Part shown: positions 35,945-45,067 of the stretch, one piece after another
How positions within the stretch are numbered: position 1 is the first letter of the stretch
Layout: each line of letters starts with the position of its first letter
Source of the DNA: Bacteroidales bacterium
GTDB lineage: Bacteria > Bacteroidota > Bacteroidia > Bacteroidales > UBA1402
Assembly (NCBI GenBank): GCA_021373135.1
Contig: JAJFTH010000010.1
Span: 1 to 64,000 of the forward strand
DNA: 64,000 bases
Reading direction: 5' to 3'
Position numbers and translations under genes: made by a program
The notes under the pieces: model-generated
The model's input: the letters and a program-made list of their open reading frames with translations, nothing else
Database searches by the model: none
Told to the model about the DNA's origin: nothing

Positions 35945-37396
35945 TTAAAATTGAAAATAGATAAATGGAGATGGATTTGTTTGCATAAACCTACACGTTA
36001 CAAAAATAATTGTAATATAGATGCACCAACGAAGTACGCCATTTTTGATACCTGTTAAATCCATTCCATGTTCCTTTTCTCTTTGGAACCATTCTACAAT
36101 AAACATCATTATTGTAAAGAAAAGCACATAAGCCAGTGATCTATTTAAAATTGACAAGGAAGAGAAAATTGACGGACTGAATAAACCGACAAAATAGTCA
36201 AATGCCTGTCCCAAGCTATTTGCCCTAAAAATTACTGTCCCAAAAGCAAATAAAAAGAAAACTCCTATCATTTTAAGAAAGTCGCTAAAAAACGGCAATC
36301 CAAATTTATTTGCTTTTAATTTACTTTTTTTGTTAAAGGAGCCGGATAAAATGAGCGGAATGAACAACAGGCCATTATATAATCCGAACAATCCATAAGT
36401 CCAGTTTGCTCCGTGCCACAATCCAATAACTACCATATTGATTATAATAGCCAATATAATCCCTGCATTCCCTATATTTCTGAATTTAACATTCAACGGC
36501 ATAAAAACATAATCGGTTACCCAAGATGTTAATGACATATGCCAATTACGCCAAAATTCGGCCATATTTCTTGTAAAAAAAGGATAATGGAAGTTTCTGG
36601 TTACCCGAAATCCCAAGATTTTTCCAACACCAATTGCCATATCAGAATAACCAGAGAAATCTGTATAAAATTGAATACTTAAAAAGATTGCAACTAATAA
36701 CAAGTTACTTCCGGTTTGACTATGAATATCAGACCATACATTGTTGATTATCAGCGCAAGATTATCAGCTATCACCATCTTTTTAAACATGCCCCACATT
36801 ATTTGCCGACATCCGTCAACAGTCTGATCATAATTAAAACTTCTTTTCTGACGCAACTGAGGAATAAACTTATTCGGTCTATCAATGGGGCCAGCCATAA
36901 TGGTCGGGAAAAAAGCAACAAATGTTGCAAAAGCGACAAAATCAGTACAAGGTTCCATCTTACGGCGAGAAACTTCTATAACATAGCTTATCAGCTTAAA
37001 AGTAAAGAAACTTACTCCTATCGGCATAATAATATTGAATGTGCTCCAATTTGTTTGTAATCCCATTGCATTAAACAATGCCGAAAACGATTCGATGAAG
37101 AAATTCAGATATTTAAAATACAGCAATATTCCAATGCCCAAAAGTACACCAAAAGTCGTCAGCCAAGATGACTTCTTTATACTTGATGCTTTACTTATTG
37201 CCATTCCCAAACCATAAAAGGCCACTGTTGACAGCAACAACAGCGGAATCATTTTCCAGTTGGCAAAACCATAAAAGACATAACTTGTCAAAAGCAACAA
37301 CCAATTTTGCGCTTTAGTCTTTTCTTTCAATATAAAATAGTAGAGACAAAATACGACTATAAAGAACGCCAGAAATTGGTATGAATTAATAATCAT
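35945..37396 (-). CDS. MBOAT family O-acyltransferase
   Basis: This 483-residue polytopic membrane protein of the AlgI/DltB branch has about ten hydrophobic segments. The family motifs NMAEFWRNWHMSLTSWV (with the first histidine) and GLWHGANWTYGLFGLYNG (with the invariant catalytic histidine) are both intact. Such proteins pass an acyl group from a cytoplasmic carrier through the membrane. It overlaps the MaoC gene by one base and precedes the SGNH gene. This end of the operon is AT-rich: 17 of 60 bases at 36301-36360 are G or C, against 33 of 60 at 33541-33600 in lon. Confidence 0.93.
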   Translation of the reverse strand: MIINSYQFLAFFIVVFCLYYFILKEKTKAQNWLLLLTSYVFYGFANWKMIPLLLLSTVAFYGLGMAISKASSIKKSSWLTTFGVLLGIGILLYFKYLNFFIESFSALFNAMGLQTNWSTFNIIMPIGVSFFTFKLISYVIEVSRRKMEPCTDFVAFATFVAFFPTIMAGPIDRPNKFIPQLRQKRSFNYDQTVDGCRQIMWGMFKKMVIADNLALIINNVWSDIHSQTGSNLLLVAIFLSIQFYTDFSGYSDMAIGVGKILGFRVTRNFHYPFFTRNMAEFWRNWHMSLTSWVTDYVFMPLNVKFRNIGNAGIILAIIINMVVIGLWHGANWTYGLFGLYNGLLFIPLILSGSFNKKSKLKANKFGLPFFSDFLKMIGVFFLFAFGTVIFRANSLGQAFDYFVGLFSPSIFSSLSILNRSLAYVLFFTIMMFIVEWFQREKEHGMDLTGIKNGVLRWCIYITIIFVTCRFMQTNPSPFIYFQF

Positions 37397-37818
37397 TACA
37401 ATAAACCTATTTGAATGTGACCTCGTGCAACTATTTGGCTATCCTGATTAATAAATTTAAAACTAAACTCGACGACTCTTACACTTTCATAAATGCCATC
37501 TATCTTAGCTTCTAAATGGAGTCTATCATTCATATAAACAGGCTTTTTATATATTATATCCTGAGAATGGATGATTACATCTTGTGTGGGAAGACACTCT
37601 CCGACAAAATATGATACAAAAGTGTTTAATATATTACCATACATGACCCGCTCTCTAAAGCCTTTTTTCAGGGCAAAAGTCACATCCGTATGTAGTGGAT
37701 TCATATCACCGCTACATTCTTGAAAACTCTTATATATAGATTCGGTTATAAAAAACTGATGCGTAAGAATCCTCCCCTTGTCTGTTTCAACAGATCTCTT
37801 GAATTCATTAATATCCAC
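37396..37818 (-). CDS. MaoC-like hydratase/dehydratase
   Basis: This 140-residue single hot-dog domain has the hydratase 2 motif SGDMNPLHTD, with Asp38 and His43 as the expected catalytic pair. MaoC enzymes reversibly hydrate 2-enoyl thioesters. Lying 8 bases after an ACP gene and one base into an MBOAT gene, it presumably acts on the acyl group carried by that ACP. A non-catalytic or thioesterase-like role cannot be excluded. Confidence 0.87.
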   Translation of the reverse strand: MDINEFKRSVETDKGRILTHQFFITESIYKSFQECSGDMNPLHTDVTFALKKGFRERVMYGNILNTFVSYFVGECLPTQDVIIHSQDIIYKKPVYMNDRLHLEAKIDGIYESVRVVEFSFKFINQDSQIVARGHIQIGLL

Positions 37819-37826
37819 GACAATAA

Positions 37827-38063
37827 TTATTTCAAAGAAATATTGTCAATCATTTCGCCTACATTTTTCCATGAAAGAATTTCACGCGAAGTGAATTTAA
37901 TCTTAAAACTCTTTTCAATAGCGACAATCAATTGAATATGTGTCAAGGAATCCCACCCTTCAACATCATCAGCCATTGTTTCTGATGTCAAGACTATTGA
38001 TTCGTCATCCAATAAATCTCTAAAAATATCTTGTACTCTTGTCAAGATTTCAACTTTTTCCAT
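37827..38063 (-). CDS. Acyl carrier protein
   Basis: This 78-residue acidic helical protein has the phosphopantetheine attachment motif GWDSLTHIQL with Ser39. It is not the fatty-acid AcpP, because its flanks are an FkbH-like gene and a MaoC gene rather than fab genes, so it is a dedicated carrier. It overlaps the end of the FkbH-like gene by 14 bases, a sign of coupled translation and a fixed ratio of the two products. Confidence 0.93.
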   Translation of the reverse strand: MEKVEILTRVQDIFRDLLDDESIVLTSETMADDVEGWDSLTHIQLIVAIEKSFKIKFTSREILSWKNVGEMIDNISLK

Positions 38064-39798
38064 TTTCCTGATTTTTTTTAATAAAGTATTCTTTTGATTT
38101 ATAATTATCTATATCCAACATATATCTGCAACCGATTTGTTCGAAGCCCAGTTTCAAATAATGATCAGCGACCATTCCATTTTTGGGAGTCGGTATATAT
38201 TCACCAATAATTTTTTTATAGCCTGTCGTTTTGGCATAGTCAACAATGGTATCCAACGTAAATTCTTCCATTCCTCGTTTTAAGACCCTGCAACTCATTA
38301 ACCATGTGTCAATAAAGAGCGTCTCATCATCAATAGTTTTCATAATGACAACAGCTATTAAGCCATTATCACCAAATTTATCTTCAAGCGTAAAGCTGAA
38401 ACAATGGCTATCTTTATCTTTTTCCATACGCTCAATATCGCCTTCGGTATATCTGATGGTACGAAGGTTAAATTGGTTTGAACGTTGCGTAAGTTGGGCG
38501 ACACGTGGTGTATTATATTTGGTAAAACCATCTACAGTAGAAACCATATCAAGACTTTTCAGAAATTCAGCTTCATTTGTGAATTTACTTTGAGTCAATG
38601 CTCGTTTTGCTTCCACTTGATATTGTTTTGTCCTGTCTTTGTCTCCTGTAGAATAATTGACAGTCTCAAATAGATTTAAACCATATAAAAATTCAAGATA
38701 ATCGGCAGGATCCTCCGGAAGTTCAGGTACAAGCACTCCAGGGACATTCACTCTGACCATATTCCGCTCAAATGGATTATCATCAAGAAAGACCATCGTA
38801 TCGAAACCGATATTCAGGATGGATTGTATTTGCCGGATATTGTCAGCTTTGTTCTCCCAATTCGCAATGAATACGGCTATATCATCAAGCCGCAATATCA
38901 TTTCGGGGTGTTTTTCAAACGGTTCTTTTGCTACTGATTCTGTATTCTTACTAACTATTGCAATGATGACTCCACGCTCTTTGAGCTTTTTTATCCATTG
39001 TTGAAATTCAATAAATGATTTACCGATACCAAATCCATGGCCAAGTTGAATACCTTCTAAACCGTCATCTCCAATGACTCCACCCCATAAAGTATTGTCC
39101 AAATCAAGAATCAGACATTTTTTGAAGTTCCCTTTTGCTGCACAAATCAAATCCATTGTTCGTGAAGCAATCAATGGCAAAGCATCTATTGTCAATACCA
39201 TTTCAGTACTTGTATAAATCGATGCATCAAACAAGATGTTACGACCAATTTGATTTTGAATCGAAACCAAATCGCAAATAAACAAATCAGGACAACTTTG
39301 AGCCAATTTCATCAACTCAAAATTTAACTTACGAGTTTGATATATAAATGATTCTTCTATTTGATTGGCTAAATTACCGAATACGACATCATCAATTTCA
39401 GGATAATTGTAATAAATGATTTTACCCGGAATATTTTGACAAATCGTATCTACAAATACAATTCTGTCATCTGCCAGACTATTTCTTTCTTCAGGTTTTG
39501 TTTTATTGAATTTTTCAAGAAATTTATGCGTCGATTGGAAGACAATGGTATAGTCCGCCTCAAATTGATACAATTCAGAACTGGGATCCATCACCTGTCG
39601 TTCAATCTGATTGTATTCAGCTTCAAACAGATCAAGTGTCAAGCCCCTTTCGATAGCCATGCCCTTTAAAGCAACAGCCAAAAACTGTGTAGCCGTATCA
39701 CCTATTAACGAAACTTTAACGACAGGAAAACAACCTGAGTTTTTTTTGATGTTGCCTTTTAAATCCTTAAATGATTTAAAAGGAGTTATAGTATCCAT
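38050..39798 (-). CDS. FkbH-like HAD-IIIC family protein
   Basis: At 582 aa it shows the full FkbH layout: an N-terminal SGNH-like region (to ~residue 220), a HAD domain with ILDLDNTLWGGV (nucleophile region at residue 232) and VFLDDNPFER, and a C-terminal GNAT-like part (DNGLIAVVI). Characterised FkbH-type enzymes load a glyceryl group from 1,3-bisphosphoglycerate onto an ACP, then release phosphate. The ACP gene overlaps it, which fits that reaction. The exact substrate here is inferred, not shown. Confidence 0.88.
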   Translation of the reverse strand: MDTITPFKSFKDLKGNIKKNSGCFPVVKVSLIGDTATQFLAVALKGMAIERGLTLDLFEAEYNQIERQVMDPSSELYQFEADYTIVFQSTHKFLEKFNKTKPEERNSLADDRIVFVDTICQNIPGKIIYYNYPEIDDVVFGNLANQIEESFIYQTRKLNFELMKLAQSCPDLFICDLVSIQNQIGRNILFDASIYTSTEMVLTIDALPLIASRTMDLICAAKGNFKKCLILDLDNTLWGGVIGDDGLEGIQLGHGFGIGKSFIEFQQWIKKLKERGVIIAIVSKNTESVAKEPFEKHPEMILRLDDIAVFIANWENKADNIRQIQSILNIGFDTMVFLDDNPFERNMVRVNVPGVLVPELPEDPADYLEFLYGLNLFETVNYSTGDKDRTKQYQVEAKRALTQSKFTNEAEFLKSLDMVSTVDGFTKYNTPRVAQLTQRSNQFNLRTIRYTEGDIERMEKDKDSHCFSFTLEDKFGDNGLIAVVIMKTIDDETLFIDTWLMSCRVLKRGMEEFTLDTIVDYAKTTGYKKIIGEYIPTPKNGMVADHYLKLGFEQIGCRYMLDIDNYKSKEYFIKKNQENGKS

Positions 39799-39813
39799 AT
39801 TAAAAACTATATT

Positions 39814-40548
39814 TTAAATTATTGAACCACCATCAACTCGTATTATTTGCCCTGTGACATACGAAGCCTCATCTGACACCAAAAATAAAATGACTTTAGC
39901 AATTTCTTCCGGAGCCGCTGAGCGTTTTAAAGCCGTCGATTGTTCCAATTTCTTCTGGACGCCTTCTTTCATATTTATAAACATATCTGTTTGCATTGGC
40001 CCTGGAGCCACAGCATTGACTCGAATATTAAAAGGAGCAAGTTCCTGAGCAATGGAGACTGTATATTGATTTAATGCAGCTTTACTTGCATCATAACAGA
40101 CACCTCCTGGTTGTCGGCCAAGACTTCCTATTGACGTAACATTGACTATACAAGCTTTATCTTGTCGCATCATCAAACCGGAAATATACTTTGTAATGAG
40201 AAACGGAGCAAAATAATTTACTTTAAATGCTTGTTCAACTTCCTCATATTCTGTAAGGAATTGTGGTTTTATGGTACTGATTGCAGCATTATTAATTAAA
40301 ACATCGATATCAACACCATAAGAGGCAATTTCATCCATACCATTTATGATTTGTTCTTTATCCGACATCTCAAAATAAATTGGATAAATGAAAACACCTT
40401 CGGCTTGTTCGATCTGATGACAAATGTCAAGAAATTCGCTGTTTTCTTTTCTTATACACGCAAAAACATTATACTTTTTTTTGGCAAATGCTTCCAAAAG
40501 CGTAAGTCCCAACCCTCTGTTGCATCCTGTTATAACTACATTACTCAT
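39814..40548 (-). CDS. SDR family oxidoreductase (FabG-like)
   Basis: This 244-residue classical short-chain dehydrogenase has the cofactor motif TGCNRGLG at residues 8-15, NNAA at 86-89, Ser139, and the catalytic YDASK (Tyr152, Lys156). It ends with the FabG-type VTGQIIRVDGG. In an ACP-linked operon the likely reaction is reduction of a 3-oxoacyl or 2-oxo thioester, though a free sugar or keto acid is possible. It is 15 bases ahead of the FkbH-like gene. Confidence 0.88.
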   Translation of the reverse strand: MSNVVITGCNRGLGLTLLEAFAKKKYNVFACIRKENSEFLDICHQIEQAEGVFIYPIYFEMSDKEQIINGMDEIASYGVDIDVLINNAAISTIKPQFLTEYEEVEQAFKVNYFAPFLITKYISGLMMRQDKACIVNVTSIGSLGRQPGGVCYDASKAALNQYTVSIAQELAPFNIRVNAVAPGPMQTDMFINMKEGVQKKLEQSTALKRSAAPEEIAKVILFLVSDEASYVTGQIIRVDGGSII

Positions 40549-40556
40549 ATTCGGAT

Positions 40557-41528
40557 TTATTGCTTGTATTTATTTATAATATCCTCTGCAATCAAATCAG
40601 GCATAAGTCTGTTTTGTTTTAGCAAGTATTCATAGTCACCTGGAATAGAAAAGGCGTCTTTAACACCGAGCCTGAGCAATGGCGGATAATCGGTAAATTC
40701 AGAAATATATTCAGAAATGGATGATCCCAACCCTCCAATAAGATTATGCTCTTCAACTGACACAAATAACTTGCTGTGTTTCGAATCATTAACAATATCA
40801 ACATCCATCGGTTTTATGGTATGGACATCAACAATTCTGGCCTTTATTCCCTGAGTTTCCAAAAGATCGCCAGCTATGATCACTTGATGTACCATTGAAC
40901 CTGTAGCAAATATTGTGATATCGTCTCCCTCGTGAATAACGTTTGATTTTCCTATTTCATAGGAAAAGTCTTCTTTATAAACAATAGGTGCCTCCTTTAA
41001 ACCTGTTAATCGGATGTAGACAGAGGCGTCAGTTCGAAGGGCTGCTTCAAAGGCCTTAACAGCTTCTCCTGCATCTGCCGGAGATAAGACGATCATGCCA
41101 GGAATGCCACGCATAAGTGAAAGATCTTCAGTTGCATAGTGGGTATTTCCAAAAAATTTCAACAAAAAACCTGCATTAAGTCCAACAAGGATAACATTGT
41201 TGTGCATATAACCTAAATACTGACGAACCATTTCAAAACTGCGCATGGAAATAAATGCAGCCTGAGCAACGGCAATACTTTTAAAACCTTCGGAAGCCAA
41301 ACCGGCAGCAACGCCAATCAGATTTTGTTCAGCAATTCCGACGTTATAGAAACTATCGGGATAAAGATATCTGAACCTATCCAGACCTGCAGCAAGAGCC
41401 ATATCAGAGGTAACAACCTTAATATTTGGATAAATATCAATATTATCCATCAATGATACACCAAAAATCGAGTTACTTTGACCTAAACTGGCAAAAGCGT
41501 TTACATCAAAATATGCTTCATTCTCCAT
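40557..41528 (-). CDS. Transketolase C-terminal half
   Basis: This 323-residue protein carries the pyrimidine-binding domain with the catalytic glutamate in YNVGIAEQNL (Glu67) and the C-terminal transketolase domain. It needs the N-terminal half encoded just upstream to form a thiamine-diphosphate enzyme. Split transketolases of this type often occur in secondary-metabolite and surface-polysaccharide clusters. The gene overlaps the N-half by 11 bases, and the SDR gene follows after 8 bases. Confidence 0.92.
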   Translation of the reverse strand: MENEAYFDVNAFASLGQSNSIFGVSLMDNIDIYPNIKVVTSDMALAAGLDRFRYLYPDSFYNVGIAEQNLIGVAAGLASEGFKSIAVAQAAFISMRSFEMVRQYLGYMHNNVILVGLNAGFLLKFFGNTHYATEDLSLMRGIPGMIVLSPADAGEAVKAFEAALRTDASVYIRLTGLKEAPIVYKEDFSYEIGKSNVIHEGDDITIFATGSMVHQVIIAGDLLETQGIKARIVDVHTIKPMDVDIVNDSKHSKLFVSVEEHNLIGGLGSSISEYISEFTDYPPLLRLGVKDAFSIPGDYEYLLKQNRLMPDLIAEDIINKYKQ

Positions 41529-42363
41529 CTGTACTATTCCATTTGTTTAATTCATCTATAGCCTTTTTATATTGAATGTCCGAAAGGATACCATGATGCC
41601 AATTCCTTTTGTTTTCCATAAATGAAATGCCCTTACCTTTAATTGTCCTTGCAATAATGGCATTGGGTTTTGAATCACTCCTTTTGCCGAAGGCCCCGAC
41701 TAAATCTTTAATGGAATGACCATCAGTCTCAATTGTCTTAAATCCGAAAGCAGTAAACTTATCAAAAAGAGAGTCTGTATTCATTACCTCTTCTGTAAAA
41801 CCATCAGCCTGGAGATGATTGAAATCTACTATTGCTGTAAAATTAGTCAAGTTGTAATTTTTTACACACATCAACGCCTCCCAAACCAGACCTTCATCAC
41901 ATTCACCATCTCCTAACAAAACATAAATTTGATTGTTTATCCCTTTGGCTTTGCAAGCCAAAGCAACACCGACAGCATAGGAAATGCCCAAGCCTAAACT
42001 TCCACCGGAAAATTCAAGTCCTTTCGTTATGTCTCTTTTTGCATGAGCCAAGAACTGACTCCCATTACCTTCGAAGGTATCGAGTTCTTCTTTTGAAAGG
42101 AGGCCGACAGATTCCAACACGCAATAAAGAGCCAATGCAGCATGACCTTTGCTAAGAATCACTCTGTCTCTCTCTTCAATACTGTTGGGTTTATTCTGAA
42201 CAACGGAATGAAACAATGTAGCTAATATTTCAACTGAAGATAAACTCCCACCAATATGGGCACCATATTTTCTTGACTGAAAGGTAAGCTCAACAATTCT
42301 TAAACGTATCTCATGAGAAATCTTTTCGATACTATTAATTGATTGTTGGTTATTTATCATCAT
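41518..42363 (-). CDS. Transketolase N-terminal half
   Basis: This 281-residue protein is the thiamine-diphosphate-binding half, with the GDGECDEG motif at residues 151-158 and the matching asparagine in DFNHLQ some 30 residues later. With the C-half it should move two-carbon ketol groups between sugar phosphates. It is the first gene of the eight-gene operon and has its own -7 box at 42401-42408, some 40 bases before its ATG. The acceptor in this operon is unknown. Confidence 0.92.
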   Translation of the reverse strand: MMINNQQSINSIEKISHEIRLRIVELTFQSRKYGAHIGGSLSSVEILATLFHSVVQNKPNSIEERDRVILSKGHAALALYCVLESVGLLSKEELDTFEGNGSQFLAHAKRDITKGLEFSGGSLGLGISYAVGVALACKAKGINNQIYVLLGDGECDEGLVWEALMCVKNYNLTNFTAIVDFNHLQADGFTEEVMNTDSLFDKFTAFGFKTIETDGHSIKDLVGAFGKRSDSKPNAIIARTIKGKGISFMENKRNWHHGILSDIQYKKAIDELNKWNSTDGE

Positions 42364-42400
42364 ATCTATTTTGTTTTCAGGTACATAAATCTATAGTACG

Positions 42401-42408
42401 CAAAATTA
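42401..42408 (-). promoter_or_regulatory. -7 box of the transketolase/FkbH operon
   Basis: TAATTTTG on the minus strand fits TANNTTTG. No TTG stands 19-21 bases upstream. It would start the operon about 30 bases before the transketolase N-half ATG. Confidence 0.5.
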
Positions 42409-42476
42409 AACATTATTTCTATATTTTAACTAAGGAGTATGTAATGTATCTCTTTCTGTCTCATTTACCTTCGCTT

Positions 42477-43766
42477 TTACTCATCTTCATTCATCAGGTG
42501 AAATCTACTGAACCCCCAGAATATCAGTGAAAGCACGACACCGACGATAGCGGCAAAAGCCATTCCCATTAACTGAACAGAGCCAATCTTGATGCTGGCA
42601 CCGCTAACCCCGACAACGAAGGTAATGGCACCTAGTACCATATTCCTATTTTTGCTGAAATCAACTTTTTGCTCCACAAAAATACGCAGGCCTTGTACTG
42701 CAATCACCCCATAAAGGAGCAGCGTAATACCGCCCATGACAGGAGTCGGGATGGTGGAGATGGCAGCAGCAACCTTACCCATGCAAGAAAACATGATGGC
42801 AAGAAGAGCCGCACCACGGATAATCCATACGGAATAGACCCGGGTGATGGCCATTACACCGATATTTTCACCATAGGTTGTATTGGGAGGAGAACCAACC
42901 ATACCGGAAACAACGTTGCTCAAACCATCCCCAAGTAAAGAACGGTGCAAACCCGGATCTTTCATCAAATCTTCACCTGTGACCTTGCTGGTCACAATCA
43001 GGTGGCTGATATGTTCAGCGAGAACGACGATACATGCAGGAGCAATAATCAATATGGCATTGGTGTCATAAACCGGAGCTGTAAACTGAGGCAAAGCAAA
43101 CCATGGAGCATTGCTGATGGCTGCAGTATCAACCATTCCCATGCAAAGAGCCAGGATATAACCGGCAACAACAGCCATCAGGATAGGGATGACTTGCAAA
43201 AATCCTCTGAACATCACAGATCCGAAAATTCCAATGAACAAGGTAAACATGGAAACAATCAGTGTATCGGTATCTGCGACGTATGGTTGAACGACTTGTC
43301 CGACCGCTGTTGATCCGGATGCAAGGCCAGCCTGTTGCGCAGCCGTCGGTGCAAGTTCAAGGCCGATAATGGCAACCACGGCACCCATTACTGCCGGTGG
43401 CATGACGATATCAATCCATTTGATGCCCCATTTCTTTACAACATAAGAAATAAGGATAAAAAATAGTCCGAAGAAAATAAATCCGGACTGAGCATGACTA
43501 AAACCACCATAGTTGGTAGAAATCAAAATTACCGGTGCGATAAAAGCAAAACTGGAACCAAGATAGGCTGGAATGCCACCTTTGGTCACCCAGGAATAGA
43601 GCAAAGTACCTATACCATTCATCAATAAAGCAATAGCCGGATTGACACCCAACAGGATTGGAACCAGAATGGTGGCTCCAAACATTGCTGTGAGGTGCTG
43701 AATACTGAGTGGCAGGCTCTCTAAAAAAGGCATTCTTTCATGAATGCCGATAGTACGTCTTGTCAT
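42477..43766 (-). CDS. Uracil/xanthine permease, NCS2 family
   Basis: This 429-residue protein has about 14 membrane segments. The motif NTTYGENIGVMAITRVYS is the NCS2 signature and QHLTAMFGATILVP marks its N-terminus. The UraA branch takes up uracil by proton symport. It is single, with 116 bases to the upstream lptF/G-like gene, and precedes the transketolase operon on the same strand. The uracil assignment (uraA) is likely but not proven by sequence. Confidence 0.9.
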   Translation of the reverse strand: MTRRTIGIHERMPFLESLPLSIQHLTAMFGATILVPILLGVNPAIALLMNGIGTLLYSWVTKGGIPAYLGSSFAFIAPVILISTNYGGFSHAQSGFIFFGLFFILISYVVKKWGIKWIDIVMPPAVMGAVVAIIGLELAPTAAQQAGLASGSTAVGQVVQPYVADTDTLIVSMFTLFIGIFGSVMFRGFLQVIPILMAVVAGYILALCMGMVDTAAISNAPWFALPQFTAPVYDTNAILIIAPACIVVLAEHISHLIVTSKVTGEDLMKDPGLHRSLLGDGLSNVVSGMVGSPPNTTYGENIGVMAITRVYSVWIIRGAALLAIMFSCMGKVAAAISTIPTPVMGGITLLLYGVIAVQGLRIFVEQKVDFSKNRNMVLGAITFVVGVSGASIKIGSVQLMGMAFAAIVGVVLSLIFWGFSRFHLMNEDE

Positions 43767-43882
43767 TTACAGATTTCCATTTTAAATTATTTGTAATAAT
43801 AGTAAATATCAGATTTTAAGGTAATAATCTTTAATTGATGTAAATGAAAAAAAGTCGCTTGCATTGCAAGAGCCTCATGACC

Positions 43883-45034
43883 TTATTTCGGAGCCTTCAT
43901 GTACAGTCCAATCCCTATCAAGGTATAGATAACATTGGGTGCCCATACGGCCAACATGGGAGTCATGCCCCCTCCTTGGGCAAAGGTCCCGGAAATGGTA
44001 TCAAGAAGAATATAGGTAAAGCTGATGCCTAACCCCAAACCAAGGTGCAGTCCCATCCCACCCCTCACCTTCCTTGACGCCAAAGAAACACCGATCAATG
44101 TCAAAATAAAGGCTGAAAATGGAAAAGAGAAACGTCTGGCATACTCAACATCATATTCTCTGATATTCGCGACACCACGCTTTTCCTGTCTGTCAAGATA
44201 AGCCTTCAACTCAGGAGTGGTCAGTTGTTCGCTCCAACCTTTGATGATAAAGAACTCTTGAGGATCCACCGGAATGATGGTATCGAGTGAACTTCCTTGG
44301 TGTATTTTTTCATAATATCCGTCAAAATCCCGAATCAGATAATCTGTCAACTGCCAATGATAAGCAGATTCTTGCCGAATTTCTCTGGCAGTAAGTCTCG
44401 ATATCAATTTCTGGTCATCATATTTTTCCATAAAGAAATTGCTACCAGTTTGATTTTCAGAATTATAACGCTCAATATACATGATGACGCCCGGTTTGAT
44501 CTCCATTTGCACATTTCTCACAAAATCCGTTGAGATTTTTTTGACATATTGATCCTCAAAAGCCAGACGAGTCTTATTGGCATTTGGTATCCAGAAAGAA
44601 TTGAGCCCGAAAGTCAAAAGAGCAAGAAATGCTGCTGAAATCATGTATGGCCTGAGTAATCTCTTAAAACTGATTCCACTGGCAAGCATAGCAATGATTT
44701 CGGTATTGCTGGCCATTTTTGATGTGAAATATATGACCGAAATGAAGATAAACAGCGGACTGAACTTCACACCGAAATAAGGTATGAAATTCAAGTAATA
44801 ATCAAAGATGATTGCCTTGTTGGGTGCATCATTCTGAACGAATTTATCCAACTTCTCATTAAAGTCAAAAACCACAATGATGGACATGATCAACATCATG
44901 CAATAGAAAAAGGTTCCAAGAAACTTTCTGATGATATAGACATCAATCCTTTTAAAGTGATCCTTCAATCCTGTTTGAAATATATCATATTTCAACTTTC
45001 TGATTCTATTCAATATAGATATTACGATTTCCAC
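43883..45034 (-). CDS. LptF/LptG family permease (YjgP/YjgQ)
   Basis: This 383-residue protein has three N-terminal membrane segments, a large periplasmic domain (residues ~130-290) and three C-terminal segments. It is a subunit of the LptB2FG ABC machine that extracts lipopolysaccharide from the inner membrane. The typical YIIRKFLGTFFYCM start and the PFSAFILTLIGVSLASRK segment are seen. It follows tgt by 33 bases, an order common in Bacteroidales. Confidence 0.9.
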   Translation of the reverse strand: MEIVISILNRIRKLKYDIFQTGLKDHFKRIDVYIIRKFLGTFFYCMMLIMSIIVVFDFNEKLDKFVQNDAPNKAIIFDYYLNFIPYFGVKFSPLFIFISVIYFTSKMASNTEIIAMLASGISFKRLLRPYMISAAFLALLTFGLNSFWIPNANKTRLAFEDQYVKKISTDFVRNVQMEIKPGVIMYIERYNSENQTGSNFFMEKYDDQKLISRLTAREIRQESAYHWQLTDYLIRDFDGYYEKIHQGSSLDTIIPVDPQEFFIIKGWSEQLTTPELKAYLDRQEKRGVANIREYDVEYARRFSFPFSAFILTLIGVSLASRKVRGGMGLHLGLGLGISFTYILLDTISGTFAQGGGMTPMLAVWAPNVIYTLIGIGLYMKAPK

Positions 45035-45067
45035 TAAAACTTTAATTATTTAAAAGTAAAATTCTGA

